Positions 35,578 to 46,855 of a stretch of DNA of 64,000 nt are shown here, piece by piece. This stretch comes from Phragmites australis. Taxonomy: Eukaryota > Streptophyta > Magnoliopsida > Poales > Poaceae. Under the pieces are notes generated by a model. The model saw only the letters and a list, made by a program, of their open reading frames with translations. It searched no databases and was not told the DNA's origin. How positions within the stretch are numbered: position 1 is the first letter of the stretch; each line of letters starts with the position of its first letter. Where the stretch lies: positions 12,007,501-12,071,500 of the forward strand of contig NC_084932.1 in assembly GCF_958298935.1 (NCBI RefSeq), in the 5' to 3' direction. The translations under genes and the position numbers were made by a program.

Positions 35578-35867
35578 TCAATTGTATTTTTGGGCGATGT
35601 CCACAATGCACCGCACTACATCATCCGGCGCAGAGAGCATTGCCATGTGATCCGCGTCGTCGATCACCTTCACCTAGTCCACCGGGCTGTTCGACACAAT
35701 CCACCTCTGGAACTCATCGGGCAACGTCCGAGATCCTGCTTGCAGCGTATGTAGACCTTGCGCACTAAGCCGTAGCGATCCTTGGACTGTGGTTTCTAGA
35801 TACTTAGGTCCTCGAGGAACACTGAACCAGTTCTCATGAGAGATTTTGCAAGTGTGATGTCTTGCAA
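35578..35867 (-). pseudogene. Last exon of a methylesterase (MES, alpha/beta hydrolase) gene, broken
   Basis: The minus strand encodes the C-terminus of the plant methylesterase/hydroxynitrile-lyase family (relatives include SABP2 and PNAE): DITLAKSLMRTGSVFLEDLS, DRYGLVRKVYIRCKQDL, PDEFQRWIVSNSPVD, VKVIDDADHMAMLSAPDD (with the catalytic His in ADHM) and CIVDIAQKYN, then TGA at 35580-35578. Such enzymes hydrolyse methyl esters of hormones such as methyl salicylate or methyl jasmonate. Just upstream, TTGTTTTGCAAG looks like a splice acceptor, so this may be a true last exon. It has two in-frame stops (after LEDLSI and after NSPVD) and a 1-base frameshift after KQDL. The upstream exons with the catalytic Ser and Asp are not in the window. 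Confidence 0.88.
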
Positions 35868-36110
35868 AACAATTTTAGTACATATGGGTGGTTAGTCAAT
35901 TACAATATCACATAAATCCCAATTAGAGACCAACAGCAAATTAATCAATGAGACTCCATGAATCGATATTGATACTAATTATGATTAGCGGTTTGTATTA
36001 TCAACCAATAGTGATGTACTTATGTCGGTTGGTACCAAATTAAGCAGTGATAAGTGTATAATATATATTGGATTGATTGTTCCTGCCCTAAGCCTGAGCA
36101 GGATAGACAT
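35868..36110. other. Possible intron of the methylesterase relic
   Basis: AT-rich, no coding similarity seen. It ends at the first CACTA terminus at 36111. Confidence 0.35.
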
Positions 36111-36855
36111 CACTACAAAAATTATTTTCAGATGCGGGTGATAACTCATTTGTACAGTCATTTAACCACCCGCCTCTGATCGAAGACATATGAAAATGGA
36201 TGATTTTCACAGGTACAAAAGAGACCGTCTGTGAAAATCTATGGTAATAAGTTTTTATAGATGGTTCCTTAAGTGGACCACTTTTGATAATCAATTTCAA
36301 GAATTGATATAATTTTGCCCAAAAAAAGTGATTTTTTTGGCTCGCGCAAGTCACAAGTCACGAGATTTTTCACGCGAAATACGCGTCCGTACAGTTCGTG
36401 GCACTTGAACCCGAAACTTCTACCATCCCACCATAGAAGTACTAGTGATACTAATAACATAAGTAATCCATTTGATCTCTTCTATCTGAAATTTCAAACA
36501 ATTATTTTGACATCTAAATAACTTCAAATAAAAAAGTTTTGAACTACAAAGTTGTAGATCTCGTCAAGACTTGCAATTTTCATATAAAGTTTTTCCCCAT
36601 CCAACTTTCTAAAAAAGTTATAAATTTTTGCAACCAATAACCAGAGATGGTTAACATAAGGAACCGCCTCTAGAAATCATCCTCATTACCAGAGGTAGGA
36701 AGTTGGTTATAAAAATTAATAACTTTTTCATACAAAGTCGGATAGGAACAAACTTTATATAAAAATTGTAGCTTTCGATGAGATTCATAACTTTGTAGTT
36801 CAAAACGTTTTCATTTGAAATTATTATTAGATGTCAAAATAATGACAAAAAAACA
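36111..36855. mobile_element. CACTA-type non-autonomous element, one end only
   Basis: It begins CACTACAAAAATTATTTTC, the classic CACTA terminus, followed by subterminal GCGGGTGATAAC and CCACCCGCCTCTGATCG motifs seen in grass CACTA elements. The opposite terminus was not found, so the right boundary is set at the end of an internal inverted repeat and is uncertain. No transposase is encoded; movement would need one in trans. Small frames inside are not genes. Confidence 0.7.
36501..36843. repeat. Long inverted repeat (135-139 bp arms) within the CACTA-type element
   Basis: The left arm 36501-36635 and right arm 36705-36843 are reverse complements with scattered mismatches and a ~70 bp spacer. 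Landmarks are GAACTACAAAGTTGTAGA on the left and ACTTTGTAGTTCAAAACG on the right. A transcript could fold into a long hairpin. Confidence 0.8.
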
Positions 36856-37149
36856 TGCATCTGGACCTGATCTTAGTGAGATGACTCAAAAAAACCAGAA
36901 CTGATACTGGAAAGGGAACTATTTCCATTTATGACTTTACTTGTGGGGGCAAACATATCTCAAGAGTGCTTCCTCTTTGAGGCTTGTGCATGATAATTCT
37001 CAGTCTGCTTCTCCCAAGGTTCAAGGTTTTGGATAGACCCATTTGAATATGGCTCAAACTATTGATGGAGGTTGATATTTCACCAGCTGATAATGACTTC
37101 AACTAAGAAAAGTTTCCAACTATAAAGTTCTAGATCTCGTCGAGGACTA

Positions 37150-37386
37150 CAATTTTTAAAGGTGTTTTTGGAACTGATATACTAGGAACCTGATTAAGAA
37201 TATGTGCGGTTATCTTAAGTGCCTCCATGCACAGTCTAATTGGTAAACTAGAATAGCTGAGCATACTGTGCACCATATCCATGAGCGTGCGGTTGCGTCT
37301 CTTAGCTACCCCGTTCTGCAGATGTTCACCATGTGCAAAATATTAGGCTATTATGCTATTTTTTTGAAGGAATATAGCAAATGGAC
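37150..37386 (-). pseudogene. Copia integrase fragment (older element), C-terminal side of a CACTA insertion
   Basis: The minus strand reads CPFAIFLQKNSIIA near 37385, then LQNGVAKRRNRTLMDMVHSM (the integrase block with catalytic Glu, here aligned to Lys) and ALKITAHILNQVPSISVPKT near 37150. This continues the reading seen at 38364-39235, so the CACTA element at 37390-38360 split one gene. It ends where CACTA-like sequence resumes at about 37150. Confidence 0.85.
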
Positions 37387-37389
37387 AAG

Positions 37390-38360
37390 CGCTACTACCA
37401 AAAGTGTCATCACCGCTAGCTCTAAAGTGGCCTTCACTACCCATTTTGGAGCTGGCAGTGGCAGTAGGTAGTGATAGTCTTAACTATCACTGCCGCCCCA
37501 GGGACCAATAGCGAAGGTGTAATCACTGTCGATTGAAGGCTTCAATCGGCCATGTTAGTTGGTCATCATTGTCGGCTAAATCCTTCAGCTGGCAGTGATA
37601 GTTCATGCTTGAATAAGCGATTTTTGGGCCCAAACAAGCGATTTTTTGGCCCAAACAAGCGATTTTTTTGCCCGACCAGGCAACCCCCACGGGCGCGCAG
37701 TCGCAAGTCACACGATTTTTCGCGCAAAATATGCGCACCTGAGGTTCGTGGCATTCGAACTAGGGATCACTCAGCTCGTGCAATACGATCTTACTGTCCC
37801 ACCACAGAAGTTCTTGTGATAACAATAGCATATGCAATCATTTTGATCTCTTCTGTCTAAAACTTTAAATGATTATTTGGATACTAAATAACTTCAAATG
37901 AAAAAGTTTTCAACTATAAAATTGTAGATATCATCGAGGGCTATAATTTTCGTATAAAGATCGTCCCCATCTAACTTTGTATAAAAAAGTTATGATTTTT
38001 TTAACCGTCATGTTTTATCACTACCGGTTCGTAACATGGACTGATAATGATACACATTATTCTTGCCGGTTGGTAACACAGACCGATAGTGATGCATGAC
38101 TAACTATCACTGCCGGTTCGTTGCTAAATCCGGTAGTGATAGTCAGCCCATCACTACCGGTTCATAACAAGGACCGACGGTGATAGCGTCACTGTGCATC
38201 GTGTCTAGAACTGGTAGTGATAGTCAAGTTTCACTACCGGTTCTTTTCGAATGTACTTTTGGTGTCGTTCCTTGACACAACGTAGTGATACTCTATCATT
38301 ACCGGCTCGTAAGGAACCGGTAGTGATGGACCGGCATATAAGACCTATTCTATAGTAATG
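37390..38360. mobile_element. CACTA-type element with subterminal repeats, 971 bp
   Basis: The ends are CGCTACTACC and (reverse complement of the right end) CATTACTATAG, both one step from CACTACTA. The flanks AAG (37387-37389) and CAG (38361-38363) fit a 3 bp duplication with one change, since removing the element restores a copia integrase frame. At least six subterminal motifs of the form CACTACCGGTTC or AACCGGTAGTGAT lie at 38015-38330 in both orientations, with more degenerate copies at 37470-37600. No transposase is encoded. Confidence 0.85.
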
Positions 38361-38363
38361 CAG

Positions 38364-39235
38364 GGACTTGCTCGTAAGGGGCATGTCTCCCATAATATTC
38401 TTCCTCTCGATCCGATCTCACTACTTTAATCTTTATGTTGTGCTGATTTTCTACCTTAGCCTTAAATATCTTAAATTTGTTGAGAGACTCAGATCAATCT
38501 TTAATGGGGTATGTGGAGCCATAACAGGAGAAATCATCAATAAAGGTAATAAATGAATCAAAACTATCTACCTATGTCACAAGAAAAGGAACGCAGATGT
38601 TCGTGAATCATGTGCTCCGAGTGGCACCCTTCTTTATTTGCTTAACGTATTTTCCTTTAATGCAGTATATGTAGTGGTCAAAGTTAGAGAAGTCTAAGAG
38701 TTGAAGAATCTTTTTCTTAATGAGACGCTTCATTCCCCCCCTCGAAATGTGGCCAAATGACATTGTCATATTTTTGAAAAAGTCTCATTAATTGTACTTC
38801 TCTTTCTCTTATGAGTTACATCATAGAAATTTAAAGACACTGAGGACTTATTCAGAGGAAGCATGTAAAGCATATCTTGTCTGACAGCAAGACCAATAAT
38901 GCTTCAATTAAACTTAAGAATTCACTTATTGTTTTCAAAATTGCACTCAAATCCATCATCATCTAACATCAAAACTGAAATGAGATTTCTCCTCATGGTA
39001 GGAACATAAACTACATTAATAAGTCGAAGAGTGAAGAAACTTTTTAGAATTAAGCGAAGTGATCCAACAACTTCAACTTTAGCTTCCTTCCCGTTGGCCA
39101 CTCTAAGACTTCGCTCCCACTTCTTTAGTGTTCTCGCAGCAATGAATCCTTATAATGAGTTCGTAATGTGCGCAAATAGCACTAGAGTCAATCCACTAGG
39201 TATCAAGGAGAAATCATCATAAAGAGATTCATCAA
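38364..39235 (-). pseudogene. Copia protease, pre-integrase and integrase start (older element)
   Basis: In minus sense from 39205: WIDSSA (protease DTG changed to DSS), then LKKWERSLRVANGKEAKVEV, VVGSLRLILKSFFTLRLINV, VYVPTMRRNLISVLMLDDDG, LAVRQDMLYMLPLNKSSVS, and the integrase start FITFIDDFSCYGSTYPI with FNKF-like KFKIFKAKVENQHN and KIKVVRSDREEEYYGRH near 38400. Several stops and frameshifts are present. The gene continues at 37386 beyond the CACTA insertion. It lies on the opposite strand to the copia at 28763-34874 and is much more degraded. Confidence 0.85.
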
Positions 39236-40756
39236 TAAACGCTATTAACTCAAACTTAGAAAAACTTGCGAGGTGCTCGTGCCTTCAACTGTGGTGGCAA
39301 TGTTGGAAGCGTTATCGACTGAAGAAAAGACTTGGGCCAAATTAGAAAAGTGTCATAAAAAATATTTGCATAAAATTAACCCTACAGTGGTCTGATTAAT
39401 AACATGCAAAAATTCAATTCCGCATCACCGTTGGGAAGAAAATGGAAAAGAATTTAAATTAACACATAAAATGGCGCATAATTACAATCTACTTTGGTTA
39501 GAAAGTAATTATGAACCTACATAATTTGGCTATAAATTTTCCAAAAAAATCTTCCCGTTGGTTCCAATTTGTCTAGAGAAATAATCGTAATTTTTGTACA
39601 TAAAATATTATTAACTTTGGTTATATTCTTTGAAAAATCCACTGCATAAAATGGGAAAGGCATAAAATCACTGGAAAACTCATTACATAAATGAAAAGCC
39701 TAAACAAAAGGAAAAGAGTCCCAAATCCACACATCGCGGTCCATAATAATGCCACTCGGTCCGGCGTCTCTTGTACACACCCGCGATGAATCTTGGTCGT
39801 CCATTGCGATCGAAACAAAACCACGGTGCCTCCATAACCCTAAACCTAATTCGCACTTCACTCCTCTCCTCGCGATGGCTAGAGAGAAAAACGAAAGCAG
39901 CAGCCGTGCGTGAGAGAATTTTGATGACGGCAAGCCACTGGCGAAAGGAGAGAGAGAGTGGAACGAGATGAAATGATGCCACCATGCGTCGACTCACCGA
40001 AGCACACGTGCGACTGCGGTTGCGCGTGTCTCCATCGAGCCGATCATAGATGGTTTTGTAAAGGCGAGATCCACGTGCAGCAGAGAGGAGAGGAGACATG
40101 CTCCAGCAGATCTACAACGCCCACAAAAAGATGACGATGGCATGAGGAGGTCACGACCAGAGAATCCGAGCACAACTAAGGAAAAGGAAAGGAGATCCCA
40201 TTGGGGAAGAAGCGCATGAGGCTCTGACGGGCATGACAATGACGTGATGCACCAAAAAATGTAAATTGTTCTATGGTTCTTTAGTTGGGGCATGATTTTG
40301 GGGCTCAAATATGGGGATTTAGGGTCTCAAGCAATTGGGGATTTGAGTGTTTTACTTAGGGTTTAATATTTGCCTAAATCCCCTCCTTCTTGCCTCTATC
40401 CGAGACAAAAATGATCCTGGATGAGCCCAATTGCCTAATCTTGAGTCAGGTTAACTCTATCGAAACCTTAAAGCATCTATTATAAGCCCTAATAGGCACA
40501 TGAACACACATATACAAGCATAAACACATCTAATCTGAGGAAAAAAAACCCTAACTCATGAACATGTGCTCTAATCCATCACTAATTAGGACTAAGATAG
40601 GTCAAACATGATCATGAGCATTAAGCCAAGCCAAATTTGAAATTAAAACTCATAATTGATCATAAATCAACATAATTAAGCCTAATTGTTCATAAATGGC
40701 GTCAACCAAACATAACTAAACTATAATTAAGCCTAGTTGGGTCTGATTAGGGGCTA
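39236..40756. other. Unassigned sequence where copia gag would be expected
   Basis: Between the copia protease and the LTR-like block lies 1.5 kb in which I could not recognise gag. Positions 39700-40140 are GC-richer and give long frames on both strands, none with a recognisable domain. 40430-40740 is AT-rich with repeated CTAATTAAGCCTA motifs. Confidence 0.4.
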
Positions 40757-41600
40757 ATTAGGCTTTGATGCCGTTGCTAATTAGCCCTAACATCAGACAC
40801 CTTTGATTACAGAAGTGTGAATGCATACTTGCGCCCGGGGACACCATTGGTGATCGGTGAGAAGAGAAACATAGGTGTTCACGTTGATGAAGATGATTGC
40901 CGGCTTGATGAAGCAGTTGGTGTAGATGGTTGATGCAGTGAAGAAAGTGATGTAGATACACAGTAGTAGACAATGTAGCTGGCGTTCTAGTGGCGACGAC
41001 GGTAGTGGTCTTCGCCTCACTGATGCGCCCTTAATGATCACTGGCTTGACGAAGCAGTCGATATAGATGGTTGATGCAGTGAAGAAAGTGATGTAGATGC
41101 ACAATAGAAGATGATGTAGCTGGCGTTCCAGTGGCGTTGGTGACGGTGATTTTTGCCTCACTGATGCGCCCATAATGATTGCTAGGGTTTGGAGTGTTTG
41201 GGGAGGACTTATCCTCACGGGAAACCCTTAGCCCATGAGATGCCGTCTCCCCCTATTTATATAGCGCATGTGAGACAGGACTACAACCATCGATTGGCTG
41301 CACTTCCGATCAAAGGGCGGGAGGTGGCCTAGTCAATTAGGATGTTAGTTGGGATCTAAAACGGCCACGATAAAAAATGCCAACACCGCCGCCATTGATG
41401 CCACTAAGCTTGCTCAACTCACGGCATGCTGCAAAAAGCACCTCAAATGGAATCCCTACGACTCGCTGATGCCGATACTGCCCTCTGCTGGCTGAGGCTT
41501 GCCTTCGTTCGCCACCAACTGGTCTACACAGTGTTACCGCCATAGTGGTATTGTGCAGCCCTGGCTTTGGCCAAGTTGAATTGGATCAACAAGGCCAGCC
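40757..41600 (-). repeat. Probable copia 5' LTR with primer-binding site (right end uncertain)
   Basis: The minus strand reads ACGGCATCAAAGCC at 40773-40760, a decayed TTGGTATCAGAGCC primer site, directly after an LTR end GCTAATTAGCA at 40775. Upstream lies a TATA box (GCTATATAAATAGGGGG near 41266-41250). A ~145 bp direct duplication occupies about 40880-41165 (landmark GTTGATGCAGTGAAGAAAG, twice). It may be the 5' LTR of the copia at 38364-39235; a matching 3' LTR is not in the window. Confidence 0.5.
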
Positions 41601-42566
41601 CCACTATCATCTCTAGGGCTAGGTTAGTATTCAATTTAATCCAAAAATGTGAAATATGATTAGTGTTGTAGTGTTAAATCAACTGCATACTAGACAATAG
41701 ATAGGCAATTTATTATAGCTCCAAAAATTATGAAATCAGTTTTGTTAGCTTTGTATTCCCATGCCCTACATTTTAAAAATACTAGCACCCATGAAATGTT
41801 TGCTGAAAATCCTGTAGTTGTCTAAATGTACTTCAGAGTAAATAATTATTAATTAAATCATGAACTGTGGGTACTGTTATTATCATCACTGTCTAGGAAA
41901 AATGTGTATGCACATATTATACTTATTTAACCTCCTGTTTTATGCTAAGTTTGTTTACGCCTTATCAACTTGTAAAATTGTACAGAAATAAATAAAAATC
42001 TAATTGGGGTGGTTCCATTTATAAAAATCCTTTTTTAGTTAAGGTCTACCTAGGAAAAATATTGGTTAGCATCTCAAGTTCTTCCTTAACATAATTTTGG
42101 GCTGAATTTACGCTTTTTAAGCGTTAAGTCGATAATCTTCCCATTTGGACAGAACTACACTAAATATTTATACCATAAGAAAATGAATTCCAAATTCAAT
42201 GATTCTTATTGCATTGTGTCCATAACTCAGTAAACTACCTCTCCATAAAATTTCATGCCATTTGGAGCATTTCTGATAGCAATTCCATCATATTATCCGC
42301 CTAATTTGCCAATCATAACAGCATCTTTTCATTCTTTTAATGAACAACGAATTGGAGAGTGGCGAGGGTTGATCCAGGTTGAACCTGAGCTTGAGGTTGA
42401 TTGCGAAGCATCTGAGCAAGGCAAGCATCTATATATGCATATTGCTTTGTTTTAATTTGGTGAAGTGATGACGATTATTTTGCTATTATCTCTATGTGCT
42501 GTATGTGCATTTGTTAGCGATGTGATGTCAGGAAATGTTTGGGTAGATCGTATGTGCATGCATTAC
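41601..42566. other. LTR-like or leader sequence, host of the Tat-like insertion
   Basis: No gene is recognised. Positions 42340-42430 (GATCCAGGTTGAACCTGAGC, GAGCAAGGCAAGC) look like the R region of a gypsy LTR in plus orientation. The sequence is cut at 42566 and resumes at 50933 with the duplication ATTAC. Confidence 0.4.
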
Positions 42567-43473
42567 TGTTGGGGGGAAAATAAACCAGCCTGAGGATAAC
42601 GGTCAAAGATCACCATCTAGGTCCCTCCGGATCCTTGATTTCCGAACCCTCTGTTAAAAGCTCTATCTCCGATATCATCAGATCCTTTCACGGTACCCTT
42701 CGCACCTACGAAGCACTCCCTTGGATTCGCCGGTTCGACCTCCCGAAGCCTTCAAAAACACGGCCTCCCGAAGCCTCAGTCCTCCGAAGTTTCAGCCTCT
42801 CTAAGTCCCAGCCCTCCGGGGTCCCGCTTCCCATCGTCTTCACCTCCCTGTTCTATGCCTCCCAAAGCCCCCGCCTCAGGATGATCAGCCACCTTACCGA
42901 AGGCAACAAGGTGAGTCAGCAGGCCTTGGGAAGATCTGCCAAGAGGGGAGTATCGGTCGTGCTTTGCCTGCAAAGATGTGACCAGCATTAAAGGCCTAGG
43001 CTTAATAGACACCACTCTGACACCTCAGGGTGATGAGGGCTATCCTGACACCCCTGACAGTGCGGCGCCGGTCAGCAGTTGGTAACCGGCTCGTCCCATT
43101 TAGGGGGCAGGCACCACGATAATTACCACATTGGATATTTATCTCCCATCAGGATAGAAGGTAGTCATCCAGGATAAGGCTCAGTAATTTGGCTAGATCC
43201 CGGATATTTGTACATCATGATAACTTGTACGCCAAGCTACGCATTGCCCTATAAATAGGAGGCCATGGTCCTCTGGGCAAGAAAAAGGAGGGACGGACAC
43301 AAAACACGAATCATAGTGAAGTTGTGATACTCCCCCTAGATCGATTCATTTTTCCTACCATCAATACATTCGTGGTGTTCCTTCCGCTTAAACTTCGTCT
43401 CCAAGCTTGAGTCTCTTCCTTAGAAGAAACTCTCGCCATACTTGCTAGAGCAAGACGTACTCTTGCTCCAACA
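42567..43473 (+). repeat. 5' LTR of Tat-like copy 2
   Basis: 907 bp, TGTTGGGGGGAAAATAAA to TCTTGCTCCAACA. TATA box TATAAATA at 43250-43257. Confidence 0.92.
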
Positions 43474-43492
43474 GTGGCGCCATCCATGGGGA
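43474..43492 (+). other. Primer-binding site of Tat-like copy 2
   Basis: GTGGCGCCATCCATGGGGA immediately follows the 5' LTR. The TGGCGCC core is the primer-site form seen in Tat-lineage gypsy elements. Confidence 0.75.
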
Positions 43493-43581
43493 CTCGAACA
43501 CATAAGTGCTAAGAGAGGTAGGAATCCACCAGGAAAACCACCAAAGAATCGGCTAAAGCCACCATACCCACCGTTGCAAGC

Positions 43582-44320
43582 ATGCAACCATATACATGGC
43601 TGTGTCAGCCATACGCACCGTATGCATGCTCCAGCCCTGCTACCGTGTGGGACGACGTTCCTCTGACCTTGGCCAACCCAGAACGCTGGGTCGGTATAGG
43701 AACTCCAGACGGCGTAGAGGCCTTCCTGCCCCTGCATAATGAAGACCTCACCGCCTCAGGAGAGGATATGGCCGAAGTCGTAGCCAAGCAGGCTGCCTCC
43801 CAATGGTTCTGGGCGGTCCAACCCACAAATGCTCCCAACTTGGCTTGGTCCCCAAGTATCCCCTTTGACCACACCTGGGATACCTCGAGTGAGCCAACAT
43901 CTTTGGAAAGTCTGTCCACCCAGCGCCCTCCTTGGGCCCTTCAGACAAGAAAGGGTTCCAAGGAGACGGAGGGCTCCAGGAATGCGGACCCTGCCAGCAC
44001 CTCCGACTCCACCCTTGCAATGCCAACCGTGGGCAAGTAACTCCAAGCCCACCTCGTCCAGGGAGGCATAGTCAGAACCACTTCGGCTCCAAAAACCGAT
44101 TCACCGGGCGACCTCGACGGTTTCCCAAAAGGGAAGGAAACCCTAGGGAAACCATAGGCTCCGGGGCAGACCAAATTCGGCAGTGACCCCAACGACAACT
44201 CCAAGCTCCAGTGCCCCCAGAGGCACACGGGTGCGTTCTGCATGGACCAGGGCGTGGCCACAATACCAACGACTGTCGCACCCTCATGATCTTTCGGGAG
44301 GAATACCTCAGAAGGTAAGT
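43582..44320 (+). pseudogene. Gag remnant with decayed zinc knuckle
   Basis: A 152-codon frame (43582-44040) is followed, after stops and a frame change, by basic sequence (GSKNRFTGRPRRFPKREG) and CVLHGPGRGHNTNDCRTL, FREEYLRR at about 44220-44320. The Cys-His-Gly-His-Cys spacing resembles the nucleocapsid knuckle of Tat-type Gag. The 152-codon part is not recognised and may be non-coding. Nothing of the capsid core or Pol follows; the tandem arrays begin instead. Confidence 0.5.
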
Positions 44321-44459
44321 AGAATACCTGGCTGCAGAGGGAACTGGCGAAGGACAACGCAGGGTTTGGGGACTTGGGGCAAACTCCCTGGCAAATCCCC
44401 GAACCCTCAACCTTGCACCATCACCACCAACCCTACTATCAATGGTACCATACCTAGCA

Positions 44460-44690
44460 ACGAGAACTGAGTCAGGGCCACGCCATCGCCAGGCTCCAGA
44501 CGAAGTACCTCTAGAGCCGGGCAGCAACTTGGGGCTGAGGTGGTCGAGGACTGCCTCTCCCGACCAGCCTTCGACCACACCTCCCACGTGCCGCCACCAG
44601 GCTCCAGACAAATTATCTCCGGAGCCGGGCAACGGCTAAAAGCTGAGGGGGTCAAGCACCGCCTCTCCCAGCCTAGCCACAGGCTTCGAG
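44460..44690. repeat. Two outlying units of the 110 bp array
   Basis: Two copies with CGCCAGGCTCCAGACGAAG and CCACCAGGCTCCAGACAAAT, each followed by GAGCCGGGCA. They are the same unit as 47195-48725 but separated from it by 2.5 kb that includes the other two arrays. Confidence 0.8.
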
Positions 44691-45004
44691 GCCACCAAGC
44701 CTCACAATAGAGGCCTTATTCCTACAAAGGTACGCCCACTGTTAACTACCTAGTAGTTTACCTAGTGATCCATCTTTCATGCGGCAAGGTTAGAGTCTGT
44801 TGAAGGCCTCCAACCATATTGTTAGAAGTCTTTTCCAATAGATAGCTACTAAGTAGATGCAGTAGAACTCAAGTTACATTCTCATTTAGCATGAGTAGTT
44901 GTTTAACCTAGCTATGTTTCATGCTACAAATAGCTTCTTATTGCCAACAGTAGACTGCAAAACTTAGCTAGTATAACCATGCAAAATCCCTACACTCCTG
45001 CAGA
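44691..45004. other. Spacer between arrays in Tat-like copy 2
   Basis: AT-richer non-coding sequence with no repeats recognised. Confidence 0.5.
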
Positions 45005-46110
45005 TGCATCATGCCTAGGTCGCCTGGGGCGTGGGTCTGCCCAGGTTTCTTGGAAGGCATCGTGTGGCCTCAGAAGTGTAGTTGCCATGTATCAAGGGAT
45101 TTCCTTAATAGACTGTGTTACGGCGCCACCCGTAAGACATCTTTGGGTGGCGTGACAAGCCCACGTATCACGGATGTAGCATACCTACGTCAATTGGAAG
45201 GCAAGACTGCCTAGATTTCCTGGAAGGCATTGTGTAGTCTCGATAGACAGTGAGGCCCACACCCACGGGCGCCGCCAATGCCTAGGTCACCTGCAAGGCA
45301 GACTATGCCTAGAGTGCCCTGGAAGGCATTTGCATAGCCTCGGATGTCGAAGCCACACCTCGGGGGATGTCCACGGTGGCGGAGTTGCGGTGCTCCAAGG
45401 AATGCTATCGTAAGGAATCCTCGTTGCATGACATGCCTATACACCACGGGCGTAGCATTCCTAGGTCACCTGGAAGGCAAAACTGTCTAGGTTTCTTGGA
45501 AGGTATTGTGTAGCCTCGATAGTATGTAGATGCTGGTTACCAAGGGACTTCCTTAGTAATGTAGTTGCGGCACCCTCGGGGGATTTCTCCTGAGGCGTGA
45601 CAAGCCCACACACTAGTAAGCGTCGCTTGCCTAAACCCAAGGTCCCCTGAAAAGGTCTCCCGGAGGGTAGGCTTTGCCCTGGTGGGAAGTGGAGCCCACA
45701 CACCGCGGGCGTCGCATGCCTAGGTCACCTGGGGGGCAAGACTGCCCTGGTTTCCTGGAAGGTATTGTGTAGCTTCGATAGTGTGTGGACGCCACATATC
45801 AGGGGACTGCCCTGATGTGAGGACGTAGTGCTCTGAGGAATGCTGTCGTAAGGAATCTTCTCTGCATGACATGCTTATATACCGCGGGCGCCACCTATGC
45901 CTAGGTCACCTGCAAGGCAGATTATGCCCATGGTGCCCTGGAAGGCATTGCACAGCCCATGGTACACCCCGGGTGTTTCCTTGGGAGCACGTCAAGCCTA
46001 CACACCGTGGGCGTAGCATGCCTAGGTCACTTGGAAGGCAAGACTGCCTAGGTTTCCTGGAAGGTATTGCGTAGCTCCAATAGTGTGTAGGGCCTTCAGC
46101 ATTAATACAT
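45005..46110. repeat. Irregular tandem repeat family (about 100-260 bp units)
   Basis: Six or seven diverged copies of a block with CCTAGGTCACCTG(G/C)AAGGCA, GCC(T/C)..TTTCCTGGAAGG(T/C)ATTG and CACACACCG(C/T)GGGCG. Long and short forms alternate, suggesting nested amplification. No coding potential is credible. Confidence 0.8.
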
Positions 46111-46124
46111 GCCAAGGAACCTTA

Positions 46125-46855
46125 CCAAAACCTCCAGTAAAAATAGAGAGCCCTACCAAAACCTCTGGTAACAACGGAGAGCTTTACAAGACCTCTAATG
46201 AGAACGAAAAATCTTACCAAAAACTCCAGTGAGAACAGAGAGCTTTTACAAAACCTCCAGTGAGAACGGAAAATATTACCAAAACCTCCGGTAAAAATGG
46301 AGAGCTTTACCAAACCTCTTGTAAGAGCAGAGAACTTTACCAAACCTCTGGTAAAAATGGTGTACTCTACCAAAAACCTTAGGTGAAAACGGAGAGCTTT
46401 ACCAAACCTCCGGTAAAAATGGAGAGCCTTTTACAAACCTCCACACAACGGAGAGTTTTACAAACCTCCGCACAATGGAGAGTTTTACAAACCTCCGGCA
46501 AAAACAGAGTTCTTTACAAACCTCCAGCAAAAATGGAGAGCTTTTCCAAAACCTCCACACAACGGAGAGTTTTACAAACCTCTGGCAGAAACAGAGAGCC
46601 TTTTCCAAACCTCTGCACAATGAAGAGTTTTACAAACCTCCGATAAAAACAGAGAGCCTCTCCAAAACCTCCGCACCATGGAGAGTTTTTACAAACCTCC
46701 GGCAAAAATGGAGAGCCTTTTCCAAACCTCCGCACAACAGAGAGTTTTACAAACCTCCGGCAAAAACAGAGAGGCTCTCCAAAACCTCCGCACCACAGAG
46801 AGTTTTTACGGAACCTCTGCCAAAACGGAAAGACTTCCAAAAACCCCGGCGAATG
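46125..46855. repeat. Minisatellite, about 30 bp units, about 25 copies
   Basis: The unit is close to AAACCTCCGGTAAAAATGG followed by AGAGCTTTTACC. From about 46430 onwards two unit types alternate, one with CCGGCAAAAA and one with CCGCACAACGG, giving a dimeric 57-60 bp period. Long frames across it come from the period being a multiple of three. Confidence 0.9.

Noticed and set aside
39683..40308. GC-rich frames of 138 and 104 codons as a gene
   Set aside because: No domain recognised, frames open on both strands, and the position is where a copia leader or gag would be. Possible, but not supported.
43582..44360. Group of overlapping 80-152 codon frames as a small operon-like gene set
   Set aside because: Eukaryotic retroelement sequence. 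Only the gag-knuckle reading is supported; the other frames are shadows in GC-rich DNA.
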